This document shows, in pieces, positions 7,712-16,708 of a DNA stretch of 64,000 nt; the stretch's first letter is position 1; each line of letters begins with the position of its first letter. Origin of the DNA: Pseudorhodoferax sp965279475 (GTDB taxonomy: Bacteria; Pseudomonadota; Gammaproteobacteria; Burkholderiales; Burkholderiaceae_C); contig CBDIIA010000003.1 in the NCBI GenBank assembly GCA_965279475.1, forward strand, positions 1,612,001 to 1,676,000, written 5' to 3'. The notes beneath the pieces were generated by a model that was given only the letters and a program-made list of their open reading frames with translations, did not search any database and was not told the DNA's origin. A program made the position numbers and the translations under genes.

Positions 7712-8686
7712 ATGCGATTGCTTCGACGCGCACTGTCGGTGTGGGCCCTGCTGCTCGGTTTCGGCGGTGCACACGCGGCCTATCCGGATCGCCCTGTCAC
7801 CCTCATCGTGCCCTACGCTGCGGGCGGCCCGATGGACAAGCTCGCGCGCCAGATCGCGTCGCAGGCCAGCACCCTGCTGGGCCAGCCCGTGGTCATCCAG
7901 AACCAGGGCGGCGCCGGTGGAAACATCGGGGTGGCGGCCGCTAAACGCGCGGCACCCGATGGCTACACCTTGCTGCTGGACCATGTGCACATGGCCACGG
8001 CGCCTTCGCTGTACCGCAAGCTCGATTTCGCGCCAGAGACCGACTTCGAGCCCGTGGGTGTGATGGCGGAGTCGCCGCTGGTCCTCATCGGCAGGCCGGA
8101 AGTGCCTGCCAGCGGCATCAGCGACCTGCTGCGGTGGATGGCGCGACAGCCCCAGGTCAACCTGGCGAATGCGGGCGTGGGATCGGCATCGCACCTGTGC
8201 GGCCTGCTGCTGCAATCGTCGCTGAAGATGCGCATGACCACCGTGCCATACAAGGGGACCGGCCCGGCCATGATCGATCTGATGAGCGGCCAGGTCGACC
8301 TGATGTGCGACCTCACGTCCAATGCCATGCCCCAGATCCAGGCAGGCAAGGTGCACCCGATTGCGGTGACTGTCCGCGAACCTCTCACCGGCACGGCGCT
8401 GGCGTCGGTACCGTCGATGGAGAAGCTGGGCATTGCACAGGGCCCCTTGACCATCTGGTATGGCCTGTACGCTCCCCGTTCCACGCCAGCGCCGGTCATC
8501 CAGAGACTTTCGTCCGTACTCGGCACGGTTGCGGGCAGCGCAGCCTTTCGCAAACAACAGGTGGACGCAGGCCTGCGGGTCGTCACCGACGATCGGCTGA
8601 CCCCCACGGGGCATCGCCGTTATCTGCTTGACGAGATCCAGCGCTGGGCCGTCCCCATCAAGGCGGCTGGAGACTACGCAGACTGA
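7712..8686 (+). CDS. Bug/TctC-family extracytoplasmic solute-binding protein
   Basis: 324 residues. A signal peptide (MRLLRRALSVWALLLGFGGAHA) is followed by AYPDRPVTLIVPYAAGGPMDKLARQ, the hallmark of the Bordetella uptake gene (Bug)/TctC family. The family binds small carboxylates or amides in the periplasm. VIQNQGGAGGNIGV and GYTLLLDHVHMA are the two ligand-loop motifs. No tctA/tctB membrane genes lie nearby, as is common for orphan Bug proteins. It follows the pfpI-like gene by 14 bp with GGAG as ribosome site and is probably co-transcribed. Confidence 0.88.
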   Translation: MRLLRRALSVWALLLGFGGAHAAYPDRPVTLIVPYAAGGPMDKLARQIASQASTLLGQPVVIQNQGGAGGNIGVAAAKRAAPDGYTLLLDHVHMATAPSLYRKLDFAPETDFEPVGVMAESPLVLIGRPEVPASGISDLLRWMARQPQVNLANAGVGSASHLCGLLLQSSLKMRMTTVPYKGTGPAMIDLMSGQVDLMCDLTSNAMPQIQAGKVHPIAVTVREPLTGTALASVPSMEKLGIAQGPLTIWYGLYAPRSTPAPVIQRLSSVLGTVAGSAAFRKQQVDAGLRVVTDDRLTPTGHRRYLLDEIQRWAVPIKAAGDYAD

Positions 8687-8807
8687 GCAAGCGCCACGCG
8701 CAGAACACCCCCTGAAGAGAAAGCTGGCAGCTGTCGCAGACCTCGCGGTCTTGTGAGCGCATGGATGGGCCAGGTGAACCGTTGCGGATTTTCTGGCACA
8801 CTGCATT

Positions 8808-8827
8808 TACTGGATAAATAACCAGTA
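8808..8827. promoter_or_regulatory. LexA-like SOS box upstream of imuA
   Basis: TACTGG (8808-8813), ATAAATAA (8814-8821) and CCAGTA (8822-8827) form a perfect 6-bp dyad with an 8-bp AT-rich spacer. It ends 11 bp before imuA. The geometry and AT core match the LexA box CTGT-N8-ACAG, with G/C in place of T/A at the inner arm position. imuA-imuB-dnaE2 cassettes are typically LexA-controlled, which supports the call. Confidence 0.65.
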
Positions 8828-8838
8828 ATCAGTACCCC

Positions 8839-9606
8839 ATGCTTGCCGCAACCCTCCCGAAGGAAAAGCCTTCCGCTCTTTCCATCGACAGACCCGATGT
8901 CTGGCGCGGGACCGAACTTGCCCGCCAGGAAGTCGCCACGCTGCCTACCGGGTATGCGGCACTCGATGCGCAATTACCGGGCGGCGGCTGGCCTGCCACA
9001 GGCTTGGTGGAGCTGCTGCAGGCCCGTACCGCCCTGCACGAATGGCGGCTGCTGCTGCCTGCGCTGGCGGCACTGGTGGCCGGCCATCGCGGGCCGGTGG
9101 TGCTGGTCGGTTCGCCGGCCGGCCTGGTGCCGTTCCTGCCTGCGCTGGCGGCCCAGGGCTTGCCGGCCGATCGCCTGCTGTGGGTGCAGTCGCCGGCCGA
9201 TGCCGCACGCCTGTGGGCGACCGAACAGTCGCTGCGCTGTGCCGATGTGATCGCCGTGCTGGCCTGGCTGCCGCGTGTCCGGGCCGATGCCTTGCGGCGA
9301 CTGCACATGGTGGCCCTGGAACACGGCAAGCCGCTGTTCGCGTTCCGGCCCGTGGCGGGCGAGACGCAATCGTCGGCGGCGCCGCTGCGGTTGTTGCTCG
9401 ACGGGTTGCAGACGATGGACGTGCATGTGTTGAAGCGGCGCGGGCCGCCGCTGGCCGAGCCGCTGGTGCTGCAGGCCCACGCGCCGCGCCTGGAGGCCTT
9501 GCTGCGCACACGGCGCCCGAGCCCGCGCGATGGCCAGCCTGCAGGCCCGATCTTCCAGCCTGCCGAGGTGCTCCATGCGATGGATCGCGCTGTCACCGCC
9601 GGATGA
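8839..9606 (+). CDS. imuA: Translesion-synthesis accessory protein ImuA
   Basis: 255 residues, RecA/SulA-like. The core includes LPTGYAALDAQLPGGGWPATGLVELLQ, a degenerate nucleotide-binding fold in which the Walker A loop is not canonical, and PVVLVGSPAGLVPFLPAL. ImuA couples RecA filaments to the ImuB-DnaE2 mutasome. It is the first gene of the imuA-imuB-dnaE2 operon, sits directly behind a LexA-like box and overlaps imuB by 32 bp. Length and gene order fit proteobacterial ImuA. Confidence 0.88.
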   Translation: MLAATLPKEKPSALSIDRPDVWRGTELARQEVATLPTGYAALDAQLPGGGWPATGLVELLQARTALHEWRLLLPALAALVAGHRGPVVLVGSPAGLVPFLPALAAQGLPADRLLWVQSPADAARLWATEQSLRCADVIAVLAWLPRVRADALRRLHMVALEHGKPLFAFRPVAGETQSSAAPLRLLLDGLQTMDVHVLKRRGPPLAEPLVLQAHAPRLEALLRTRRPSPRDGQPAGPIFQPAEVLHAMDRAVTAG

Positions 9607-10885
9607 CGAGCGCCTTGCCTGGGGCTGGCACGCCTTGCGGTTCACCCCGCGGGTGGCGCAACTCGACGAAGCCCTGGTGCTGGAGGTGTCGGGTTCGCTG
9701 CGGCTGTGGGGTGGCGCACGCCCCCTGCTGCGCCAACTGCTGAAGCCGGACGCCTTGCCGCCTTGCCGGATGTGGGCCGAGGGTGCGACGGCGCTGGTGG
9801 CGCTGGCCTTGCTGCGTTTGCGGCTGCAGGGCCAGCCGCTGCCTGCCGACGTGCCGGGCGCGCTGCCGCTGCAGACCCTGAGCGCCGCCGGGCTGCATCT
9901 CGACACGCTGGAGCGCACCGGCTGCACCCGCTGGGCCCAGTTGCGCGGCCTGCCCCGGGCAGGCGTGGCCCGGCGCTTCGGCGCCGCACTGCTCGACGCG
10001 CTGGACACCGGCTACGGCGACCGGCCCGAGCAGTACCCCTGGTTGCGGTTGCCCGAGGTGTTCGACCGCAACCTGGAGCTGCCGGCCCTGGCCACCAGCG
10101 CCCCCGAGCTGATGTGGACCGCCCAGCGCCTGCTGGCGCAGATGCAGGTCTGGCTGGCCGCGCGCCAGCGGGGCGTGCTGGCGTTCGAATTCGAATGGAC
10201 GCACGACCTGCGCCGGCTCGACGGCGTCGTGCTGCCGCGTCAGGCGCAGCTGACCCTGCGCACGGCCCAGCCCACGCAGGACATCGCCCATCTGCGCCGC
10301 CTGGTGGGCGAGCACCTTGACCGCACGCCGCTGGCCGCGCCGGTCAACCACCTGCGGCTGCGCACGCTCGACACCGCCGAATGGGCCGGCTCCAACACCA
10401 GCCTGCTGCCGGAAGACCAGGCCAAGGGCGAGCGGCTGCACCAATTGGTCGAGCGCCTGGGCGCACGGCTGGGACCCGAACAGGTGGTCGTGCCGGTGCT
10501 GCAGGCCGACCACCGGCCCGAACGCATGCAGGGCTGGGTGCCGGCGCATGCGGCTGCCGAGGCGGGTGCCGCCAAGTTCTATGCTGCTGGACCGATCCGG
10601 GGCGCTGTGCCTTATGGCGGCCTGTACCCGGCCTGGCTGCTGCAGCCGCCGCTGCCGCTGGAGATGCACCACGAGCGGCCGGTCTACCAGGGACCGCTCC
10701 AGCTGCTGTCGCGTCCGCACCGGGTCGAGGCCGCCGGCTGGTGGGACAGCGACACCGCCTGCCCGGCCTACCGCAACTACTTCATCGCCCGGAGCGTTGG
10801 GGCCGGCCTGCTGTGGATCTACAGCGAGATGCCTTTGCACCGCGAAGCCCGGTCGCGCTGGTTCCTGCAAGGGTTCTATGCCTGA
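9575..10885 (+). CDS. imuB: Y-family polymerase-like protein ImuB
   Basis: 436 residues beginning MRWIALSPPDDERLAWGWHAL. ImuB resembles Y-family polymerases (little-finger and HhH parts: LSAAGLHLDTLERTGCTRWAQLRGLPRAGVARRFG) but lacks the acidic metal-binding residues. It acts as the hub that links DnaE2, ImuA and the beta clamp. The start at 9575 has GAGGTG 4-5 bp upstream; the longer frame from 9530 is less family-like. It overlaps imuA by 32 bp and dnaE2 by 8 bp, so translation is coupled. It is somewhat short compared with ImuB proteins of about 470-500 residues, chiefly at the N-terminus. Confidence 0.85.
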   Translation: MRWIALSPPDDERLAWGWHALRFTPRVAQLDEALVLEVSGSLRLWGGARPLLRQLLKPDALPPCRMWAEGATALVALALLRLRLQGQPLPADVPGALPLQTLSAAGLHLDTLERTGCTRWAQLRGLPRAGVARRFGAALLDALDTGYGDRPEQYPWLRLPEVFDRNLELPALATSAPELMWTAQRLLAQMQVWLAARQRGVLAFEFEWTHDLRRLDGVVLPRQAQLTLRTAQPTQDIAHLRRLVGEHLDRTPLAAPVNHLRLRTLDTAEWAGSNTSLLPEDQAKGERLHQLVERLGARLGPEQVVVPVLQADHRPERMQGWVPAHAAAEAGAAKFYAAGPIRGAVPYGGLYPAWLLQPPLPLEMHHERPVYQGPLQLLSRPHRVEAAGWWDSDTACPAYRNYFIARSVGAGLLWIYSEMPLHREARSRWFLQGFYA

Positions 10886-13800
10886 GCTGTCTCCGCGCGA
10901 GCTGGAGCTTCAAAAAAAGAAGCTGGCGATGCGCCTGCCGCCGGCGCTGGGCGACGGGCCCGATCCGCTGTGCGGGTATGCGGAATTGCATTGCCTCAGC
11001 AACTTCAGCTTCCTGCGCGGCGCCTCGCATCCCGAAGAACTGATCGAGCGCGCCTATGCGCTGGGCTACCAAGCCCTGGCGCTGACCGACGAATGTTCTG
11101 TCGCCGGTGTGGTGCGGGCCCACATGGGCTTGAAAGACTTCGAGCAGATGCTCGACGAAGCCGAGGCCGACGAGCCGGGGGTGCGGTACAGGCGCAGGCA
11201 CCCCGCGTTCAGGTTCCTGCCGGGCAGCGAATTCGCGCTCGACGACTGCCGACTCGTGGTGCTGCCACACAACCTCGAAGGCTGGGGCCATCTCTGCGAG
11301 TTCATCACGGCGGCGCGGGGCCGGGCCGCCAAGGGCGCCTACCAGGTCGACTGGAGCAGCGGCTGGCAGCGGCTCACGCACTGCGAGGTGTTGTATGTGC
11401 CCAGACGGGCAGACAGCGGTCTTGCACAGGACGGCGAGAGCGCCGCCCTGCGCGCCTCTCTCGCCCAGGCGAAGCGATGGTTCGGGTCCAGCCTGTGGCT
11501 GGCCGTCGAACTGCTGGGCGCTGCCGACGATGCCTTGTGGCTGCAGACCCTGCAGCGCCTGGGTCTGGTTGCCGACGTGCCCCTGGTCGCGGCGGGCGAC
11601 GTGCACATGCACGTGCGTTCGCGCAAGCCACTGCACGATGTGCTGACCGCCATCCGCCTGGGCAAGACCGTGGCCGACTGCGGCTTCGCGCTGCTGGCCA
11701 ATGCCGAGCGGCGGCTGCGGCATCGCATGCAACTGGCAGGCATCTACCCGGCCGACCTGCTGGCCAACACGCTGGTGGTCATGGAGCGGTGCCAGTTCTC
11801 GCTGGAGCAGATCCGCTACTACTATCCGCAGGAGACGGTGCCCAAGGGGCTGACACCTTCGCAGGCGCTGCGCCGCATGACGATCGAAGGGGCACGGCAG
11901 CGGTATCCGTCGGGCATTCCTGTGCGTGTGCAGCGTTTCCTGGTGAAGGAACTGAAGCTGATCACTGCCTGCGCCTACGAGATGTACTTCCTGACGGTGC
12001 ACGACATCGTGCGCTTCGCCCGGTCCCAAAAAATTCTGTGCCAGGGCCGGGGCTCGGCGGCCAATTCGGTGGTGTGCTTCTGCCTGGGCGTCACGGCGAT
12101 GGACCCGATGCATTCCCACCCCTTGCTGGAGCGGTTCATCAGCCTGGACCGTCGCAACGAGCCGCCCGACATCGACGTCGATTTCGAACACGAGCGGCGC
12201 GAAGAGGTCATCCAGTACATCTATAAGAAGTATGGCCGCGAGCGTGCCGCCATCGCGGCGGTGGTGATCTGCTACCGCACGCGCAGCGCCATCCGCGACG
12301 TGGGCACCGCCTTGGGCATCCCGGCGGCACTGGTCGATGCCTTCGCCAAGGAACACCACTGGTTCGACGACCAGCTGATCACCGACCGCATGGAGGCCCT
12401 GGCGCAACAGACCGGCGAGCGGATCGGCGAACGCCAGGTGCTGCTGTGGCTCGAACTCGTGGTCGTGATCAAGGGCTTCCCCCGGCACCTGAGTCAGCAC
12501 GTCGGCGGCTTCGTGCTGACCCAGACCCAACTCACGCGGCTGGTGCCGATCGAAAACGCCGCGATGAAGGAGCGCTCGGTCATCCAGTGGGAAAAGGACG
12601 ACCTCGAGCGCATGGGCCTGATGAAGGTCGATGTGCTGGCGTTGGGCATGCTGACGGCGCTGCGCCGTTGCCTCGATTTCCGCAACAGGGTCTACGGCGC
12701 GGACTGGGAGCTGGCCGACGTTCCTCGTGAAGATCCCGAGACCTACGACATGATCTGCAAGGCCGACACCGTCGGTGTGTTCCAGATCGAGAGCCGCGCG
12801 CAGATGTCGATGCTGCCGCGCCTGAAGCCGCAAGAGCTGTACGACCTGGTGGTCGAGGTCGCGATCGTGCGGCCCGGGCCGATCCAGGGCGGCATGGTGC
12901 ACCCGTACCTGAAGGCGCGCGAACGGGTGCTGAAGGATCTGCCCATCGCGTACGAAAAGCCCGAACTGAAGAAGGCTCTCGAGCGCACGCTGGGTGTGCC
13001 GATCTTCCAGGAGCAGGTGATGCAGCTGTCGATGGATGCCGCTGGCTTCACCGCTGGTGAGGCCGATGCCTTGCGCCGCGCGATGGCCGCCTGGAAGAAG
13101 AAGGGCGGGGTAGAAAAGTTCGAAAAAAAATTGATCCAGGGCATGCTGGCGAACGGCTACAACGAAGAGTTCGCCCGCCGCATCTACAAGCAGATCTGCG
13201 GCTTCGGCGAATACGGCTTCCCCGAAAGCCACGCCTACAGCTTTGCCTTGCTCGCCTACGCCAGCAGCTACCTGAAGTGCCATGAGCCCGCATGTTTCTT
13301 GGCGGCCATGCTCAATTCGCAGCCGATGGGTTTCTACCCGCCTTCGCAGCTGATCCAGGATGCGCAGCGCCACGGCGTCGAAGTGCGGCCGGCCGACGTG
13401 GTGCACAGCGACTGGGATTGCACGCTGGAAGACGTGGAGCAGGCCCGCCGAATTGCCGGGCGCGACGGGCGCATCCAGCCGGTGGTGCGCCTGGGCCTGC
13501 GCCTGGTCGGTAGCTTCACCAAAGCCTGCGCCCAGCGCATCGCCCTGGCCCGGTCGCAGGCTCCGTTCAGCAGCGTCGAAGACCTGTCGCTGCGCGCGCA
13601 GATCGACGTCAAGGACCTGCGTGCCCTGGCGTCGGCCGACGCACTGCGCACGCTGGCCGGCCACCGCCGCCAGCAGGTCTGGGAGGCGGCGTCGCGCCAC
13701 CGTGCGCCCGAACTGCTGCGCGAGGCACCCGTGAACGAAGAGGCGCTCGAGCTACCGCCTGCGCCGGAAGGTGAAGACATCCTGTTCGACTACGCGTCGA

Positions 13801-14204
13801 TGGGCCTGACGCTGCGCCGCCACCCGGTCGCGGTGATCCGCCCCAGGCTTGCCCGCATGAAGCTGTTGAGCGCCGCCGATCTGCGCGACCTGCCCAGCGG
13901 TCGCAAGGTGCGCGCCTGCGGCATCGTCACCGTGCGCCAGCAGCCGCAGACCGCCAACGGCACGATCTTCGTGACCCTCGAGGACGAGACCGGCCCGGTC
14001 AACGTGATCGTCTGGAAACACGTGCGCGAGCAGCAGCGCGCCGCCTTGCTCCATTCACGCCTGCTGGCCGTGCAGGGCATCTGGCAGCGTGACGTGGACA
14101 GCGGCGGCGAGGTGCGCCACCTGATCGCCCAGCAGCTGCGCGACCTGACGCCGCTGCTCGGCCGCCTGGGGCAGCTGGGCAACAAGAGCCGCGATTTCCA
14201 CTGA
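10878..14204 (+). CDS. dnaE2: Error-prone DNA polymerase DnaE2
   Basis: 1108 residues, C-family polymerase. An N-terminal PHP domain runs over residues 34-270 (AELHCLSNFSFLRGASHPEEL, ALTDE, DVHMH). The palm holds the GRGSAANSVVCFCLG loop near 390-404 and the catalytic DxD within PDIDVDFEHERREE (Asp433/Asp435). A helix-hairpin-helix region and an OB-fold near 940-1030 (VRACGIVTVRQQPQTANG, then FVTLEDETGPVNVIVW) follow. Length and these motifs match DnaE2 (ImuC), the damage-induced mutagenic polymerase, rather than replicative DnaE1. ATG 10878 overlaps the imuB stop and has AAGGG as ribosome site. Confidence 0.93.
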   Translation: MPELSPRELELQKKKLAMRLPPALGDGPDPLCGYAELHCLSNFSFLRGASHPEELIERAYALGYQALALTDECSVAGVVRAHMGLKDFEQMLDEAEADEPGVRYRRRHPAFRFLPGSEFALDDCRLVVLPHNLEGWGHLCEFITAARGRAAKGAYQVDWSSGWQRLTHCEVLYVPRRADSGLAQDGESAALRASLAQAKRWFGSSLWLAVELLGAADDALWLQTLQRLGLVADVPLVAAGDVHMHVRSRKPLHDVLTAIRLGKTVADCGFALLANAERRLRHRMQLAGIYPADLLANTLVVMERCQFSLEQIRYYYPQETVPKGLTPSQALRRMTIEGARQRYPSGIPVRVQRFLVKELKLITACAYEMYFLTVHDIVRFARSQKILCQGRGSAANSVVCFCLGVTAMDPMHSHPLLERFISLDRRNEPPDIDVDFEHERREEVIQYIYKKYGRERAAIAAVVICYRTRSAIRDVGTALGIPAALVDAFAKEHHWFDDQLITDRMEALAQQTGERIGERQVLLWLELVVVIKGFPRHLSQHVGGFVLTQTQLTRLVPIENAAMKERSVIQWEKDDLERMGLMKVDVLALGMLTALRRCLDFRNRVYGADWELADVPREDPETYDMICKADTVGVFQIESRAQMSMLPRLKPQELYDLVVEVAIVRPGPIQGGMVHPYLKARERVLKDLPIAYEKPELKKALERTLGVPIFQEQVMQLSMDAAGFTAGEADALRRAMAAWKKKGGVEKFEKKLIQGMLANGYNEEFARRIYKQICGFGEYGFPESHAYSFALLAYASSYLKCHEPACFLAAMLNSQPMGFYPPSQLIQDAQRHGVEVRPADVVHSDWDCTLEDVEQARRIAGRDGRIQPVVRLGLRLVGSFTKACAQRIALARSQAPFSSVEDLSLRAQIDVKDLRALASADALRTLAGHRRQQVWEAASRHRAPELLREAPVNEEALELPPAPEGEDILFDYASMGLTLRRHPVAVIRPRLARMKLLSAADLRDLPSGRKVRACGIVTVRQQPQTANGTIFVTLEDETGPVNVIVWKHVREQQRAALLHSRLLAVQGIWQRDVDSGGEVRHLIAQQLRDLTPLLGRLGQLGNKSRDFH

Positions 14205-14233
14205 GGCACCAAGTGGTTGCAGGGCGCAGACGG

Positions 14234-14326
14234 GTTTGCCATCGGACCGAGCACAAGGCGCGAAGCCGAAGACAGTGCTGTAGCACGGCAAGGCGAAGCA
14301 ACGCCGTGATCGGTTCGATGGCGAGC
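14234..14326. repeat. 93-bp structured intergenic repeat, copy 1
   Basis: A 15-nt left arm (14234-14248) pairs along its full length with a right arm (14312-14326), counting G-T wobbles. The 63-nt core contains GTGCTGTAGCAC. A second copy at 46132-46224 has the same length, a core identical at 61 of 63 positions, and compensatory changes in the stem. This copy lies between the convergent genes dnaE2 and the porin gene, its right end 4 bp from the porin stop codon. Confidence 0.85.
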
Positions 14327-14329
14327 CCG

Positions 14330-15676
14330 TCAAAACTCAGTATGCAGCCGTGCCGAAATCACCTGCACCGGCCCGCGGTCGCGGTTGTAGGCGGGGTTGC
14401 GGATGTGCTGCACGCCGATCGTCGCCGTGCTGCGCTTCAAGGCACCCAGGTCGAAGCCGATGGCGTAGTAGGCCTCGGCGATCGACTCGGCGCCGTAACG
14501 CAGGGCGCCGTCACCGACAAAGAATCCGGTGCCGCCGGCTGCCAGGTATTGGCGGTGTTCGGGCGACAGCCCATTGCGCGCATAGGCCACACCCAGCGTG
14601 TCCTGGCTGCGGCCCCAGGCGCTGCCGCGCCAGACGATGCCGGCCGATGCCGAACGGTCGATCTCGGCGAACGCATAGGCTTCGGCCTTGCCATCGTTGC
14701 GGCCCCAGCGGGCGAAGGCGCCGACATCGGCACCCAGTGCCTGCTCGACATTGATGCCCCAGCCGACCTTGCTCTGGCGCCGCCGCACCGGGGCCACGGC
14801 CGGCACCGTGCCGTTGGCCGCGGCATAGGCCAGCGCGTCGTTGAAGTTGCCCATCACGACCACGTTGCGGAACGCCAGCAGCCGCAGCTTGCCGGGCTGG
14901 CCGGCGATCGTGTAGCCTTTTTCCAGCTCGACCTGGTCGCCGTAGTGGCGCGCGATGGCGTGGTCCAGTGCCAGGCCGTTCGACTGCAGCGGCTGGATGA
15001 AGCGCCCCGCGCGCACCGCCCAGCCCTCGCCGAAATACTCGGTGGCCAGGCCCCATGAATAACCGCGGGCATCCGCCGCGAAATCGTAGGACCCATGGGT
15101 CAGGAACGACCAGTTCATGAACTGGGTGCGGGCGTCGTGCGCATAGGCATTGGCGTCGAACAGGTCCGACACCGCCAGATTGCCCACGCTCACGACCACC
15201 CGGCGCTGGTCGCGGTCGCCTGCCAACTGGTTCTGCTCGGATGCAACGGCTTCGCGCTCGCCGCCCAGGCCCCAGGTGTGGCGCGCGAACAGGCGCGCGC
15301 GGTAGAGCTTGGGGTTGGACCCGGCGGTCTTCTGCAATTCGCCATTGGTCAGGCCGCCGAGGCCGGTCAGGTTGGACAGCGGCACACCCTGCACCAGCTC
15401 CGGGTTGAGGTACAGCTCGGTGTCGCGGCCCAGGCGCAGCCCCAGGTAGGCCGTCGACGTGAACGAATAGCTCTTTTCCCGGTTCGCCGACAGGCTGTTG
15501 GGCCCGGAGTAGGCGGCCGAGAACGAGGGTTTGGTCTGCCAGACGTAGGTGGCCTGGAGCTTCAGATTCCAGCTTTCAGGCTCGGGCAGCGGTGTCTGTA
15601 CCTGAGCCGACGCCAACAGCGGCGCGAGCCAGCAGAGCCGGGCGAAAACCCGAACGGGGCAGCAGTGAAAGCGCAT
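14330..15676 (-). CDS. OprB-type carbohydrate-selective porin
   Basis: 448 residues. A signal peptide precedes QVQTPLPEPESWNLKLQATYVWQ. The body is rich in alternating aromatic/hydrophobic strands (AYLGLRLGRDTELYLNPEL, LYRARLFARHTWGLGG, YSWGLATEYFGEGWAVRAGRF) and ends in an aromatic C-terminal residue (LHTEF), the outer-membrane beta-barrel assembly signal. The pattern FNWSFLTHGSYDFAADARGYSWG-like resembles carbohydrate-selective OprB porins. Substrate is unknown; no sugar transporter is adjacent. It is divergent from the protease-like gene, and an inverted repeat at 15741-15757 lies between them. Confidence 0.8.
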   Translation of the reverse strand: MRFHCCPVRVFARLCWLAPLLASAQVQTPLPEPESWNLKLQATYVWQTKPSFSAAYSGPNSLSANREKSYSFTSTAYLGLRLGRDTELYLNPELVQGVPLSNLTGLGGLTNGELQKTAGSNPKLYRARLFARHTWGLGGEREAVASEQNQLAGDRDQRRVVVSVGNLAVSDLFDANAYAHDARTQFMNWSFLTHGSYDFAADARGYSWGLATEYFGEGWAVRAGRFIQPLQSNGLALDHAIARHYGDQVELEKGYTIAGQPGKLRLLAFRNVVVMGNFNDALAYAAANGTVPAVAPVRRRQSKVGWGINVEQALGADVGAFARWGRNDGKAEAYAFAEIDRSASAGIVWRGSAWGRSQDTLGVAYARNGLSPEHRQYLAAGGTGFFVGDGALRYGAESIAEAYYAIGFDLGALKRSTATIGVQHIRNPAYNRDRGPVQVISARLHTEF

Positions 15677-15740
15677 GGTGGCAAGGAACTCCAGACGGTC
15701 TGGCAGTGTAGGGCGCGCAGATGACAGTGGCGAGACAGGG

Positions 15741-15757
15741 CGGTGACCATGTCACCG
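15741..15757. promoter_or_regulatory. Inverted repeat between porin and protease-like genes
   Basis: CGGTGAC-CAT-GTCACCG is a perfect 7-bp dyad with a 3-bp centre, 65 bp upstream of the porin start and 61 bp upstream of the protease-like start. Its symmetry and position fit a regulator-binding site. No regulator gene is adjacent, so the binding protein is unknown. Confidence 0.4.
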
Positions 15758-15817
15758 TTCCGCCCGCCTCGGTTACCATGCGGCGATGCCTGCGCCTGCC
15801 CCTCGCCACCGCTGCAC

Positions 15818-16687
15818 ATGAGCTCCACGCCCGCTCAGAACCTGATCGACGAACTGATCTTCAGCGTCGCCCGGATCGAGTGCGAGACGCCCACCGGTGT
15901 GCAGTGCGGCACGGGTTATTTCTTCGCGTTCCTGCTGGAAGACGGCAAACGCAGTCCCTGTCTCGTGACCAGCAAGCACGTGGTGGCCGGCGCCACGCAC
16001 GGCCGTTTCTACCTGGCGCTGAAGGATGCCGAAGGCAAGCTGATCCGCAACCAGGAACTCGAGTTCAAGGTGCCTAACTTCGAGGACAAGTGCCACCCGC
16101 ACCCCGACCCGTCGGTCGACCTCGTGGTGTTCTTCGTCGGCGCCATCCTGCAGGCCATGAAGCACCAGGGGCATGTGTTCCACATCGCCTATCTGTCGCG
16201 CCGGGCCATCCTGTCGCGCGAGCAGCGGCTGGGCCTGTCGGTGCTCGAAGACGTGTTTGTGATCGGTTTCCCGATCGGCTTGTGGGACCGCTGGCAGAGC
16301 CAGCCGGTGGTACGGCGCGGCATCACCGCGACCCATGCCGGCCTGCCCTACAACGGCACGCCCGAATTCCTGATCGACGGCCCCTGCGACGCCGGCCTGG
16401 GCGGCGCGCCGGTGTTCCTGCGGCTGCCGGCCGATGGCCCGGAGCCGCCCGCCGGCACGCGTCGGCCCACCCGTGTCGCGCTGCTGGGCACGCTCTACGC
16501 GGGCGAGCACTGGTCGAACCGCGGCGAATCCATCCTCCAGCCGATCGAGGTGCGGCCGCACCTGCCGATGGCCGAGCTGGGCCGGCACCGCCAGGGCACG
16601 CTGGGCCTGGTGGTCAATACCGACAAGATCCTCGATTTCGAGCTCATCGTGCGCGCGATGATCCACGGCGCCAGCAGCCGCTATTGA
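15818..16687 (+). CDS. Trypsin-fold protease-like protein lacking the catalytic serine
   Basis: 289 residues with no signal peptide, so probably cytoplasmic. The chymotrypsin-like fold is suggested by CGTGYFFAF (residues 30-38), LVTSKHVV (His54), SVDLVVFFVG (Asp101) and the oxyanion/nucleophile loop. In place of GNSGGPVF the loop reads GLGGAPVF at 193-200, so the nucleophile serine is Gly195. His and Asp are kept. The protein may be an inactive homologue that binds a partner or peptide. ATG 15818 (MSSTPAQN) gives the family-like start. A function is not recognised; neighbours give no clear hint. Confidence 0.65.
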   Translation: MSSTPAQNLIDELIFSVARIECETPTGVQCGTGYFFAFLLEDGKRSPCLVTSKHVVAGATHGRFYLALKDAEGKLIRNQELEFKVPNFEDKCHPHPDPSVDLVVFFVGAILQAMKHQGHVFHIAYLSRRAILSREQRLGLSVLEDVFVIGFPIGLWDRWQSQPVVRRGITATHAGLPYNGTPEFLIDGPCDAGLGGAPVFLRLPADGPEPPAGTRRPTRVALLGTLYAGEHWSNRGESILQPIEVRPHLPMAELGRHRQGTLGLVVNTDKILDFELIVRAMIHGASSRY

Positions 16688-16708
16688 CGCCGGCCCGCTG
16701 CCGGGAGG

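Noticed and set aside
16690..16704. CCGGC-CCGCT-GCCGG between the protease-like gene and the c-di-GMP gene
   Set aside because: Short GC-rich stem in a 21-bp gap; not distinguishable from background.
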